The notes under the pieces: generated by a model
What the model was told of the DNA's origin: nothing
What the model saw: the letters and a program-made list of their open reading frames with translations, nothing else
The model's database searches: none
Assembly: GCA_036346355.1 (NCBI GenBank)
Contig: CM070583.1
Coordinates: 3,596,001-3,660,000, forward strand
Direction of reading: 5' to 3'
Origin: Rhipidocladum racemiflorum
Taxonomy: Eukaryota > Streptophyta > Magnoliopsida > Poales > Poaceae
Length of the DNA: 64,000 nt
Shown: positions 44,403-55,721 of the stretch, piece by piece
Layout of the letters: each line of letters starts with the position of its first letter
How positions within the stretch are numbered: the first letter of the stretch is position 1
Position numbers and translations under genes: made by a program

Positions 44403-47400
44403 CTATTCATCGTTGCTGTCATCCGTCAGAGTATTATCATGCTCAGTATCACTGGTGAACTGCACCACAGTGTCATCTTCCTCGGATTCGCTCGCACTAT
44501 TATCATTTTCTGCCCTATTGCTTATGTTGTCCACTAAACTAGCATCAACATCTACATCTTCGTCTTCATCATCGCAGTGCAGAGTCCATGAGGGAGGATT
44601 ACTATCTTGCACATTAAATTCATTATCAGAACAAACATCTTCTTGGTATACGCCCACATTATTGGTCATGTCATTTTCAGCCACATCATATATATGCCTA
44701 TACTCAAACTTTTGCACAACTCGCCATTTTTTGCCCAACTGAGTGTCTGGTAAGTAAAATATCTTTTTTGCTTGAGTGGCCAAAATAAAAGGATCTGTCT
44801 TGTACCTGACCCCTCAATATTGATGGATTTGAAATATCCATCATTTGTAATGCCTCTCCTCTTTCCATCTTGATCATACCAGTCACATCTGAAAAGAACC
44901 ACTGATCGACGAACTTGTATATCTGAGTTATACGCCAATTCAATGATCTCTTTCAATGAACCATAAAATTCAGTGAACAGTCCCTTATGTGTACCCTCCA
45001 CCATTATGGAACTATTTTGGGTCTTCATGTTTCTCTCACGATCAACGGTGTTGTACCGAACACCATTAACAGTGCAGGATGAATAAATCCTAACTCGGAG
45101 ATCTGGACCACACGACAGTGCATGTAGGTGATCACTAACATCACCTTTCTGCCCGCTAACATATGTTTTGAACCACTTCTGAAATCCATTCATCATCCTT
45201 CTGTCAATATCATTTGCCCCTTCTTTCTCTAACTCTTCTCTGAACATTCTGCAAAACAGGAAAAAGCAATCATATCATTAATAAGCATTACATTAAGTCC
45301 ACAGTTTCATACAAAATTAATTTCAATATAAATGATTACTCACTTCATGTATGGATCAACCTCTTCACAATTATTTAACACAAACCAAATAAGCTTGTCA
45401 AGTTCACCATCAAGGAATGTAACTCTACAGGAACCTACTAAATTAACACCATGCATAAAAACAGAGACGTCACAATCCACCAGGTTTTCTACATATCCAT
45501 CCCCACTTTTATCCTCCCGATTAAATCTGGTCTCAACATCGTCCATGTATCTTGAGCAAAATGTCATGGCCTCCTCAGCTACATATGCCTCTGCAATGGA
45601 CCCTTCTGGTCTTGCCCTGTTCCTCACGAAACCTTTTAAAGTGCCAAGTCGACGTTCTACTGGGTACATCCAGCCAAATTGAACTGGACCTCTAAGAATT
45701 GCCTCATCCGGTAGATGAACCGCCAAGTGCACCATCACATCAAAGAAGGCTGGAGGAAATATTTTCTCAAACTTGCATAGAATAATTGGGATCTGTGCTC
45801 TAAGTCGCTGCAGTACATCTATCTTCAGAGTTCTACTACACAATTCTCTAAAGAAGTTATCGAACTCCGCAATTGCTTCATATATATCCCTACGCACGAT
45901 ACCCCGAAGGCCAACGGGTAAAACTCTCTGCAGGAGGATGTGACAATCATGAGTTTTCAAGTCTTGTAACTTGCATCCATCAGAAGAAATACATCTTGAT
46001 AAATTGGACGCAAAACCATCTGGAAATTTAACTCCTATAATAAATTCACAAAATGCAAGCTTATGCTCCTTTTTCAAGGTATAGCATGCTGGTGGAATTC
46101 TATATGAGTTGCCTTTGTCCTCTAAATGCAATTCACGTCTTATGCCCATATCTTGCAAATCAAGCCTAGCATTAATAGTGTCTTTTGTCTTCCCCTCTAT
46201 ATCCAGTAATGTGCCAAGAAGGTTCATGCATATATTTCTCTCAATGTGCATCACATCAAGATTATGTCGCAACTTCAAATCTGCCCAATATGACAATTCA
46301 AACAATATAGCCTTTCGGCTAAATAACTGAGGCTCATCCTTCTCTTGACGCTTCCTTTTATTATTTCGAGGATTTTTTCCAGGTCTAACATCTTTGACCT
46401 TCTCTAGTTGCTCAAAAAGCTCCTCGTTACTAAACTCTCCTGGCTTGTCACGCTTTTCATGATGTCCATCAAAAGCTAAGCTTTTCCGCATACGGTCGTT
46501 CCTTCCGAGGTAACGACGATGGCCAATGTAACATATCTTCCTCCTGATGGCCCGTGATAATGGATCTTTGTCACAATGAACACATGCATAATAACCTTTT
46601 GTAGTTCGCCCTGACAACGTGCCTAAAGCAGGGTAATCATGAATGCACCAAATTATTGCAGCACGAAGGTTGAACATCGCACCAGTAAAAGCATCGTAAG
46701 TAGGGACACCATTCCATAGTTCAAGCAACTCTTTTATGAGAGGTTCCATGAAAACATCAAAATCCTTTCCGGGGCATTTTGGACCTGGGATGAGTAAGGC
46801 CATCATGCAGTTCGATTGATCCATGACGGTGGCATGTTATAAGGCATCACTAGTACGGGCCACATGCTATACGAAGTGCTCATATTGCCAAATGGATTGA
46901 AACCATCAGTAGCTATGCCAAGCCTCAAGTTCCTTGCATCTTCCGCAAACAACGGATATTTTCTATCAAAGTCTTTCCACGCCTCACCATCAGCTGGATG
47001 ACGCATTTCATTATCAATTGGTTGTCGCTTTAATTTATGCCATTGTGTGTCCTCTGCTATTTTTTTCGAAGCAAAAAACCTCTTTAATCTGGGTATGAGC
47101 GGAAAATGTCTCAACACCTTTTGAGGAATCACTTTCTTACCATCTGCATCTCTCCATCTTGATTCACCGCATATCGGGCAATCATCTATATTCTCAAACT
47201 CCTTCCAAAACAGCACACAGTTATTCATGCACACATGGATAGAATCATATGCAAGACCCAATTCACGGAGATATTGCTTCAATTCATAATATGAATTGGG
47301 AAGTTTGCAATGAGGGAATGCTATCACCAATAACTTCAGCACTGCACTACATGCTGTATTACTGATTCGATAGTATGACTTGACATGAAGTAACTTCAAA

Positions 47401-47876
47401 AGGAAAGAGAATCTTGATACTTCAGATTCTGGGCAAAGACTGCGCTTGGCATCTTCGAGCACTTTAGCAAACCTTGGGTGTTCTCCACTAAGGTCCCAAG
47501 CAGTGTACAACTCTTCCATCATATCTGGCAATCCATCAACATCGTCATTGTCATCCTCACCCGCACACAACCCATCGGGACCAGAATTTTCCATATGCGC
47601 ATCATTTTCATCAAAATGCACTTGAGTTTCATGCACATCAGCATCAACAGATTCTCCATGATAAACCCACTTTGTGTATGCACTTGACATCCCATGTATG
47701 TGGATATGATCATGCACATCTGAATGAGGTCTTGATATCTGATTAAGACATGCACGGCATGGACAAAGTATTTGAACATTCTCATCAAATCTTTCTTTAA
47801 CAAATTGCATGAACTCTCCCACACCTTTGATATATGTAGGGGTAAATTGTTTACCCTGAATCCAACTTCTGTCCAT
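44403..47876 (-). pseudogene. CACTA transposase (TNPD/tnp2-type), broken by two frameshifts
   Basis: From the ATG at 47876 the order is: transposase-associated domain (MDRSWIQGKQFTPTYIKGV, zinc-type CPCRAC); the tnp2 region (CPICGESRW, LIPRLKRFFASKKIAEDTQW, DGFNPFGNMSTSYSMWPVLV, LIPGPKCPGKDFDVF, HNLDVMHIERNICMNLLGTL); a DUF4218-like block (VQFGWMYPVERRLGTLKGFV); and a DUF4216-like C-terminus with an acidic tail ending at 44403. A normal intron lies at 45249-45343. Frame is lost by one base near 46825 (NMPP/MDQSN) and again near 44815 (IEGSG/YKTDPF). TNPD cuts the CACTA ends; this copy probably cannot, unless read through. Domain naming follows family knowledge; no search was run. Confidence 0.88.
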
Positions 47877-49099
47877 CTAAGAAAATAGATAATTGAACAA
47901 GAAAAACAGTATGTCAAAATTAGTCCTACATTTGCAATCCTACAAACTAATAGAGCAGAGCTACTCAATCCTAAACCTAAACAGATTGCAGGATCTTAGA
48001 AAACCGAATGATATACATTCACTTAAACAGTAATTACGAGATTAATCAGGATTTATGAGAAATTAACCAATCAAAATTTTCAGATCAATCACTTGATGCC
48101 CTAGAAATATTTGTATTAGATCAAATCAAAATTATCATGAGGAAATAATAAATCAATCTACAAATAATACAGGCATGCAAACGCATAACGAGATTACCTG
48201 TTCATCAACTTGCAGGCGCTGGGAAATCAACTTGCAGGCGCTGGGAACTCTCTGGCTGTGAGGGACTTCCAGCCACCAGAGGTGCAAGCGCCAGAATATC
48301 ACAGCGGCCAGGTGGTTCCAGTGATACGGTGATTGACTCGGAATTTGTAATGCGCTCGTGCAGCTATGTGACTCGTTGTTGTTAGCTACCAAATTCACAA
48401 TCCAGTCCGTATATAGGTAGATCTTTTTTTAGTCAATATATAACATCCGGGTATATATAGTTTGTGTACCGTGGCTAAATAGAAGACTTGTTGTTCGCTA
48501 CGAAATTCACAATCCGGCCCGTATATAGGAAGATCTTTTTTTTAGTCCATATATAACGTCCAGGTATATACAGTTTGTGTACCGTGGCTAAATATAAGCT
48601 CATTTATGATATTGATACGGTCAAGCACTTCATAACACAATTCCATTTGGACAATTGAATACCTGCATGTTGTTGACTACTTATTATGTACGCATGCCTG
48701 TATGTGAATGGATGAGGCTTGCCATTGCATTACAACGAATTTTTTTTTGGGATCGTTATACATCTAGTAGCCTCGAATGCAGCCTTTTGTGTCATCGCCT
48801 AGATGTTTGAGCGTGTGGACCCTACTGTCCAATTAGAAAAAGAAAAAAATTGTGGATCATTACTCACATGTATATGGATCATATCTTTACTAACTTAAAA
48901 AAGCTGATGGTTGTTCCAGCTACTCTACCTCTCTTTTCACCTCTCTAAAGTATCTCTATCAAAATACGAAAAAATAATATACCAATAAATAAATTATCTC
49001 TCTCTAAATAATCTTTAACAGAAAAAAAACAAACAAAATCTATCTTTCTAAAAATTCTTTAACACAAAACATAATAAAATAAAATATTATTTAACAAAA
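47877..49099. other. CACTA 5' region (upstream of the transposase)
   Basis: This should include the transposase promoter on the minus strand. Two imperfect copies of a block with TTCACAATCCRGYCCGTATA and GTACCGTGGCTAAAT occur at about 48388-48480 and 48504-48595. No gene was recognised. Confidence 0.45.
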
Positions 49100-49325
49100 G
49101 ACAAAAAATAACGAAACAGTTATGAGCACAATTCCTTTTCTATGATGATTTGTATTTTGTTTTAATGACGAAATTTTATGTTTCATCACAAAAGTACATG
49201 GGGCGACGGCGCATGTTACAATTAATGACAAGCATAAAAAATTCGTCACAGAAAATATATTTTCCATGACAAAGGTTGACAACGTCACGACGTTTTCGTC
49301 ACAGAAAATCACTTTTCTTGTAGTG
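49100..49325. repeat. CACTA right subterminal repeats
   Basis: ATGACGAAATTTTATG, TTCGTCACAGAAAAT and similar strings repeat up to the terminal CACTTTTCTTGTAGTG. Confidence 0.75.
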
Positions 49326-49489
49326 ATTGTAATGTCTGTCTCATGCAGATTATTAGATGAACATAATATAGATATGGTTCGCGTGTGTTACCGAGTTGAA
49401 GCGAAGACGTGGCCGAACCGGTAGTTGATGTTGATGAAGATCAGCAGGCGATATAGTCAAAGCCAATCGTCAATGACGAAACCAGCGAG

Positions 49490-49695
49490 CAGTCACGTGA
49501 ATACACTTCCCAAAAACGTACCGTCTGTGATATTGGTTTACATCACAGACAGTTTTAAGATAAAACTTTCTTGTTTTACGTCACATACGGGTATAATTAA
49601 CAACCGTCTGTGGTAGGCACGCTGACGGTTGGACTATAGAACCGTCAGTGATGTTCCATATTACAGACGGTTTTTGAAGACCGTCTGTGATGGTG
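49490..49695. mobile_element. Remnant of a second CACTA-type element (CCGTCTGTGA repeats)
   Basis: Seven or so copies of ACCGTCTGTGA / TCACAGACGGT alternate in orientation. This is the look of CACTA subterminal DNA from another family. No CACTA terminus or duplication was found, so it is a fragment. Confidence 0.55.
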
Positions 49696-50340
49696 CGTTT
49701 GATATAAGCCTTTGGGTACTGGTGAATAATGCATACGATAGCTAAACTTAAATATTATTGTATATTTAGGGTTCTTGTGACCACAAGAACACAACAAAAC
49801 TGGTTTTACCAAATTTTATGTTTATTTTATCCATATTTTAACTAATTCATGTTGCATGCAAGAGTGGCTTCTTATAGTCATTTGGTTTATTCAACCGAGT
49901 TCATTCCTAAATGTTTTTGCAAAAAATGTAAGAGAGGCTTCTTCTTTTTGTAAATATTTATTAAAATAATTTTATTTAAAAAAAATTCACACTATGTACC
50001 TAGCTCCATGGCTGCCCGCGGACTCCGCCCATGCTGAATTGGGGTTAATTTATCCAAATAGGTGCTTCTACACAATAATTTTTAGAAGTTATATAAATAT
50101 TAAAATATGAATGAAAGGTAGATAGTGATTATTTATCTATTTACTTACTTTAAAAATTGTGTAACTTACATTAAGATTGACGCATAAAAGCACCATCGAC
50201 ATAGAAAGAATTATCTTGAGTTATGAGGGGACATTAATTGTATTGTACCCACCACATTTCAACACTCCTTTGCACTGTCGCTGTTCGCGATGACATCGGC
50301 GGTTGCTGGCCAGGCTTTTTTAAGATACTACTCCCTCTGA

Positions 50341-50597
50341 TTGGAAATGTAAGGGGTTTTAGGTCTCTATACTATTTGTAAAATATAAGGGGTTCTAGTA
50401 TCCCAAGGCTAAATTTAGCCCATTTCTTCCAGTTTTGCCCTTGTTTCATTTATTACCCTTGTACAATTTTCCATGTCTCTTTTTTATGCCAACGTGCTCT
50501 TTAATGAACAATAACTAAGGGTATTTTAGTCTATTCACCAAGCTTCTAAATATGTGTGCACAAGGCTAAAACCCCTTACATTTCCAATCGGAGGGAG
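50341..50597. mobile_element. Stowaway-like MITE, 257 bp, TA TSD
   Basis: It starts CTCCCTCTGATTGGAAATG and ends CATTTCCAATCGGAGGGAG, flanked by TA at 50339-50340 and 50598-50599. The paralogous copy reads straight through (AAAGATAATAAG near 27524), confirming insertion here after the duplication or loss from the other copy. Confidence 0.92.
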
Positions 50598-50646
50598 TAA
50601 TAAGTTAGTGAGGAAATTATCTGGAAATAAATTTTAAAAAGATTTA

Positions 50647-50880
50647 TCTCTACTATATAAAGTGAGAGTTTCTTCTCACGTACCAGTTCTGCTATTCTTT
50701 AATTACCCACCTCTTTAATTAACCACTTCAGGCGTGGATGGAAGACAGCACACACAGTTCTGTCATTCTTTAATTAACCACATTAATTGTAGAATGTAGA
50801 CCATTAAGGTATTATTTGCACAACATATTTTTTTCTTGTTTCATGTTATCGTAAATTGCAACGCACGGGCATCTTACTAG
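50647..50880 (+). mobile_element. Non-autonomous Helitron, 234 bp
   Basis: It starts TCTCTACTATATAAAGTGAG and ends GCACGGGCATCTTACTAG. It lies between A (50646) and T (50881) with no duplication, as expected for rolling-circle Helitrons (5' TC, 3' CTAG, A/T target). Removing it gives GATTTA-TTTAACATA, which matches the uninterrupted copy at about 27574-27590. A GC-rich stem-like string precedes the 3' end. Confidence 0.88.
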
Positions 50881-51039
50881 TTTAACATAAAATCCCACCC
50901 ATACATGCAATTTCCTTCTTATTTCTCAAACAGCACATTATTATTCATTGTATCTGTAACTGACGTGCCATTAATCAGTTCCTCATCTCTTAACATTATA
51001 CCTTCTATCTCTTTCGAAATTACTCTCGATCTCTACATC

Positions 51040-52689
51040 TTAACGCAAGGGAGGAATGCTCTGTGCGTGGTTGAACACATTCCCAGGATCAATCTTGGTC
51101 TTGGCACGAACCAATCTATCAAAGTTCTTCCGAAAGTAGAGCTCGCCCCACGATCTCGCACGCTGCACGGAGCTATTGGATGTCCCGCCGGTAGCGTTCG
51201 TCCAGCCATTGGTGCCCAGGTCGAGGTCCAAGTAGTTCACGTACGTCGTCCGTGGATCTTTCGACACGAAGGGGGCCATGTACGCGTAGAAGGATCGCAG
51301 CCATGAAATGTACTCTCCGGAGCGATCGTTGTCGGAGGCCTCCCAGTGCATGCGATACTGGATGCTGTATAGGTACCCAGCACGGTGCGGGAACGGCGTC
51401 TCCGTGCTCCCTATCTGAGCCATGGCGCCGCCGTAGGGAGCTAACTGGATGTACCCTTCGGGCCCTGTAGATAGGTACTGGAGTATCTTGATCGTGTCTT
51501 GTAACGAGATCGGTGACTGCACGTAGTCGGACTTGGACTTGGCGTACTGTCTGTATAGTTGGGTCTGTCGGTTATTGAGGCCGGCGACCGAGCTGACGCC
51601 GGCGAACTTCGCCGTCGACTCGAGCCAGCTCGTCTCGGATAGATCTGACTCGACAATGCCCAGCTCGGGGAAGCTTTGAGCCAGCACTGACATGGCCCGC
51701 TGTTTCGGTCCTAGGACTTGGCCGGTGAAGTTCATGGAGAGGTTAACGTGCGATGGTGTCGTCGAAATGGCCGGCGAGAGGTAGAACTCGCTAGGCAGGT
51801 TGGGCCCAACGAACTGCCACTTGTGCATCCACTCGGCGATGAGTTCGACCGGACCAGTTCGATTCAGGGCGAACGCCGTAATGATCTGGGGGACCGGGAC
51901 GAGCCGGAGCTTCCATGAAAACACCACGCCCCAGCTCCCTCCACCGCCTCCTCGGATGGCCCAAAACACGTCGTCGTCCATCGAAGCACGGGTCAAGGCT
52001 CTGCCGTCTGGGTCAATCAAGACCGCATCCAGCACGTTGTCGGCGGCGAGCCCAAACTCCCTCGACAACAGCCCAAACGCGCCGCCGGCGATATGGCCAC
52101 CCAAGCCGACCGTCGAGCACGACCCGGCCGGGAACGCCAAGGACCGGTTCGCCTGCCCGATCGCGTAATACAGCTCGCCGACGGTCGCGCCCGACTCTGC
52201 CCAAACGGTGCTCGATCCGACGTCGACCTGGACCCGGTTGAGGTTCATGAGGTCAATCACCGCGAAGGGGACATGGTTCTCCGTGGTGTAGGACAGACCC
52301 TCGTAGCTATGGCCGCCGCTGCGCACGCGGATTGCAAGCGAGCTGTCGCGCGCACATAGAATGGCTCCCCGGAGATCATCCTTGGAGCCCGGGAGCACAA
52401 CGACGGCCGGTTTGCCGACGTCGGGGAGCGCGAAGCGGAGGTTTTGGATGGAGTAGTTTAGCAGCGGGGTGTAGCTTGGAGACGTGGGGAGGGAGAAGTT
52501 TCTGACGCCATTGGAGAGGAGGCAGGAGGAGACATCGCCTGGTGATATAGCACTAGAGCCCGTGGCTTCGAGTGCGAAGAAACAGGAGCAGATCACAAAA
52601 GTTGCAGCTATGGTCAGCATCATGGTAGAAAGGGTGGAGACAGGGAGAGGCCAAGTGACCAGCCGGACGTGCTTACCTTCTCTAAACAT
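51040..52689 (-). CDS. Berberine-bridge-enzyme-like FAD-linked oxidase, 549 aa, intronless
   Basis: A single open frame from ATG 52689 to TAA 51040-51042. A hydrophobic segment (MMLTIAATFVICSCFFALEA, preceded by basic residues) indicates a secretory signal; ATGs at 52623 and 52620 could also start it. The FAD-binding domain follows. His127 in RSGGHSYEG and Cys191 in GSCSTVGLGGH are the residues that bind FAD by two covalent bonds in this family. GGGGGSWGVV and the C-terminal BBE domain (YVNYLDLDLG to GNVFNHAQSIPPL) complete it. Family members oxidise alkaloids, sugars or monolignol alcohols with O2, outside the cytosol; the substrate here is unknown. A minus-strand TATAAAA at 52783-52789 fits its promoter. 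Length and motifs look complete. Confidence 0.95.
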   Translation of the reverse strand: MFREGKHVRLVTWPLPVSTLSTMMLTIAATFVICSCFFALEATGSSAISPGDVSSCLLSNGVRNFSLPTSPSYTPLLNYSIQNLRFALPDVGKPAVVVLPGSKDDLRGAILCARDSSLAIRVRSGGHSYEGLSYTTENHVPFAVIDLMNLNRVQVDVGSSTVWAESGATVGELYYAIGQANRSLAFPAGSCSTVGLGGHIAGGAFGLLSREFGLAADNVLDAVLIDPDGRALTRASMDDDVFWAIRGGGGGSWGVVFSWKLRLVPVPQIITAFALNRTGPVELIAEWMHKWQFVGPNLPSEFYLSPAISTTPSHVNLSMNFTGQVLGPKQRAMSVLAQSFPELGIVESDLSETSWLESTAKFAGVSSVAGLNNRQTQLYRQYAKSKSDYVQSPISLQDTIKILQYLSTGPEGYIQLAPYGGAMAQIGSTETPFPHRAGYLYSIQYRMHWEASDNDRSGEYISWLRSFYAYMAPFVSKDPRTTYVNYLDLDLGTNGWTNATGGTSNSSVQRARSWGELYFRKNFDRLVRAKTKIDPGNVFNHAQSIPPLR

Positions 52690-52782
52690 CCTACTACTCA
52701 AGAACACAAATGGAAGAAAGGGAAGACAAATGGAAGAAAGGGAAGACGAATATGAACACTACTCTTTGTGAGCCTGGTGGTG

Positions 52783-52789
52783 TTTTATA
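52783..52789 (-). promoter_or_regulatory. TATA box of the BBE-like gene
   Basis: The minus strand reads TATAAAA, 94 bases upstream of the ATG at 52689, with no intervening ATG on that strand. Confidence 0.6.
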
Positions 52790-52853
52790 GTGCCCACGGT
52801 ATTAATTTAAGTGCAAGTATAAGTGAAGATCTCTCCACCAAGAATAGGCAGGG

Positions 52854-53232
52854 AGCGATTCGGATCCTCTGCCTTTATTAATTACTAGTTACATGCCCGT
52901 GCGTTGCTACGAAAAATAAAATTGATAACGAAAAATAAAGATTAAAAAATAAAAAAATTACTTTACAAAATCAAACATCTATCTTTAACGCTTCGTTTCT
53001 TGCGAAAGCTAGCTAATTAAAGCAACGCTTCGTTTCTTGCGTAGGGCAATTAAGCAGGGCAATTAAGCGGCAACTAATGACGTGGGAAGAACGGACCACT
53101 GCCACCATTAAAATATGAATTTCAATGAAATTTACCAAAATCTCGAATAATGTAGCAATTTGATTTTTTTCAGATTTTTTTATTCTACCAAATTAAAATG
53201 CAACTAAAAAAAAGCAGAGGATCCGAATCCGC
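52854..53232. mobile_element. Inverted-repeat element with ends GATTCGGATCCTCTGC; contains a Helitron 3' end
   Basis: AGCGATTCGGATCCTCTGC near 52854 pairs with GCAGAGGATCCGAATCCGCT near 53214-53232. Within it, the minus strand carries GCAACGCACGGGCATGTAAC followed by CTAG ending at 52885 with T after it, the 3' terminus of a second Helitron. Its 5' TC end was not located. Target duplication of the outer repeat was not found. Confidence 0.5.
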
Positions 53233-54051
53233 TCAATCCTATCCTTTAATGTAATCCTGTAGATAAGTCCCTGTCCCTATCTAGGATAAATTAGAACGTA
53301 TTAACATTTTTCCTTCTGAGCCAAAAAAAACAGAGAGAGAAGAGGTAAGAACTGAACATGCTGAGTTGGCCATAACAAATTTTAGCCGTATATTATTTGC
53401 AATTAATTGTCTAGATTCAATGTAAATCCTAGCATTATAGTAATTTTATTAATTGGCTAAATCAATATCTTCTTCTATAAGCCCACCCCAACCAGACATT
53501 AATTCTATATCATTCTTTTCTAAATAATTTTTTTTACTTTTCATGAGTCTCTAAGACGTGAATTTTACCATCTTTTTCACAACAGTATATTCACTAAAAT
53601 TAATAAATTACAATGTTATGAAATTACTTTCTACGGCAAATTCAAAGCTATAATTTTCGTAAAACTAACCTAGTTAGTTTTAAAGAAATTTTACGATGCA
53701 TTATACTGGTAGTATGTAATGTGTAGTAGAAATCACATCTAACCGTTGATTTGTTAAGGGTGTTTCTACTACTATATTACCAGATGAAGTATAAATAAAC
53801 TCTAGTTAATCTGATCCATGGATCAAAAAGAATGAACGGTTCATATTCAATTTAGTGTACCATAAAAGAGCTCTAGTTTGATGATCAAACTTCTAAAAAT
53901 CGTTTTTAAAAAAGCAAATGGAGTAGTTCGCTAGGCCGTGAGCCCACAACCACGCAAAAGAGTTGCCGCCGCATCTGTCTTCTTTAACTTGGAGGCCGAA
54001 TCTACCGTAATCGCGTCCGTCTGTTACCACCACCGTTGAAGACCAATGGGT
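53233..54051. other. AT-rich non-coding stretch with a small inverted repeat at 53706-53786
   Basis: ACTGGTAGTATGTAATGTGT near 53706 pairs imperfectly with the complement in CTACTACTATATTACCAG near 53767. No gene was recognised. Confidence 0.4.
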
Positions 54052-54230
54052 AGGGCTGGAAATTAAGCTCGAGGCTCGAGACTCCACTCGAGCTCGGCTC
54101 GGCTCGAAGCGGCAGTGAGCCAAGCCCGAGCCGGCTATTCGGCTCGCTTAGCTAACGAGCCGAGCCCGAGCCGGCTCGCGAGCGGCTCGTTGGCTCGTTA
54201 GGCTCGTTACCGCCGGTAGATTCAGTTTCT
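54052..54230 (+). mobile_element. hAT-like terminus (TAGGGCTGGAAATT with GGCTCG repeats)
   Basis: TAGGGCTGGAAATT is followed by dense GGCTCG / CGAGCC strings, a common plant hAT end. The opposite end is not in view. Confidence 0.45.
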
Positions 54231-55716
54231 GGGGATGAGTCATGAGTCGACATAGCTTGTCCAGTAGGTTCAGTTTCTCTACGACAAAGCATGCTATTTG
54301 GTTGAGGCTATAGAGCATTAATATTTGAACATCTTCTAGACTTCTAATACCAACAATTGTATTGCATCTCCACTTGTCACATACAACAGCATGTCAAAAA
54401 AACGAAGTTATGCACACAAGTACACAACTCAACGAACTAATCCTACAACAGCATATTGTGCAAATAACAGAATGTGGAACTTCTACGTTTCAGAAGCTAA
54501 TATTGCACAAATAGCATCACAAACTATGCATCCAACTCAAACTATGCATCACAAACTATGCATCCAACTCTATATCGACTGAAACACATTTTACATAGAA
54601 CAATTCAGCATAATCTAACATAACAAAGTATCTACAATCATAGGAATTCATAGTTAATAATAATTTTACGGATCAAGTTTGGAATTCATAGCAAACAAAA
54701 CATCCATTCATAGACCATAATCCATAGTTGATACTTGATAGTTCCATTCTATTCTTCCAAAAGAGCAGAATCCATAACTTCAGTCTGCAGAGCACCTCTT
54801 CACTTGTCTAGACAGCCTTAGAAAAAAAAACTTCACATATAAGTTGATGTAAAGAATCTAGTCATGTGACAACAAGGCAGATAGAATTGACAAGAAGTAA
54901 TTGTTCAAATAGTTTATAAAGGTAGATAGAATTGACAACAACTCAATTGCAATGTTCATAATAACAATTAGCATATCATATAAGACATTGGCTACAGAAT
55001 AACATCCAACTCAATTGCAATGTTTTGATTTACCTTCACAATTAGTTGTTGTCTACCACGCTTTTAAGAAAAGGAATGTTCTGAACGTCATCCTCATCAT
55101 CTTCCTGAAAAGAATTATAATAACCAAATTAGCATTCCACAACGCCACAAATGGAAAAGGTAGATTATGACATAAAAAACTTCATGTCGAATGAATTATC
55201 TTCCTCATCCTGGTTCAATTCCTTGCATCAAATCAATGTATAAATTAATTAAACTTATAGAAGGCAAAAACCACTTAGCAATCAAGTTGGAAAATGCAAC
55301 AATGTCAGCACCATCATTCATGTAGCAATAAGCCAGTAAAGAGTCCAATTAACAATTGACAGTCGACATGATAATTAAGAAGTCCTAACAGTCAATCCAG
55401 TCAAAGAAAACAAGCAGTCGAGCACACTTGAAAGTTGAGACAGTAGGTCTGCAAGTTTCCAGAAGTGCAAGGCATTTAACATCTCATTTAACATTTTAAC
55501 ATTTCCAGAAGTGCAAGTTTCCAGAAGTTGAGACAATAGGTAATAGCCTTTGATTCTAAAGGTGTGCACCTCACTGGTGCATCTCATTTAACATTTTAAC
55601 AACATTCAACAACTCACTGGTGTATCTCATTCAACAACATTCAACAACACTCAACAACTCGCTGTTGCATCTCATTCTCATTCAACAACATTCAACAACT
55701 CAAAATTCAACAGATC
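54231..55716 (-). other. AT-rich stretch with possible terminal exons of a hAT-type gene and local direct repeats
   Basis: On the minus strand, 55052-55110 reads FQEDDEDDVQNIPFLKSVVD followed by NN and a stop, preceded by an acceptor-like CAG. About 55170-55215 reads QDEEDNSFDMK. An acidic tail like this is often the end of a transposase or chromatin protein, but the gene is not recognised. Direct repeats of TTTCCAGAAGT, CATTTAACATTTTAAC and ATTCAACAAC fill 55430-55710. The Gypsy element interrupts the region at 55722. Confidence 0.35.
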
Positions 55717-55721
55717 ACAGT

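Larger units (their letters stand above)
37412..49325 (-). mobile_element. CACTA (En/Spm) DNA transposon, 11,914 bp, TSD ATT
   Basis: It begins CACTACAAGAAAAGTG at 37412 and ends with the exact complement, CACTTTTCTTGTAGTG at 49325. ATT is duplicated on both sides (37409-37411 and 49326-49328). Subterminal regions (37425-38030 and 49100-49320) contain many ATGACGAAA / TTTCGTCAT copies, the usual TNPA-type binding repeats. It carries two minus-strand genes: an accessory TNPA-like protein (intact by eye) and a tnp2-type transposase (two frameshifts). It also carries a 102-bp Ds-like element, a Tourist-like MITE and a possible captured host exon. Confidence 0.95.
49985..51039. repeat. 3' flank of the BBE-like gene (source of the copy at 27197-34383)
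   Basis: Compared with the copy, this version additionally contains a Stowaway-like MITE (50341-50597) and a Helitron (50647-50880), but lacks the Copia element. The last part, adjacent to the stop at 51040, should hold the 3' UTR of the oxidase gene. Confidence 0.85.

Noticed and set aside
46109..46330. Plus-strand frame in the CACTA transposase region
   Set aside because: Shadow of the tnp2-type frame.
51718..52359. Plus-strand open frames over the oxidase gene
   Set aside because: Antisense shadows in GC-rich coding DNA; no start context or domain.
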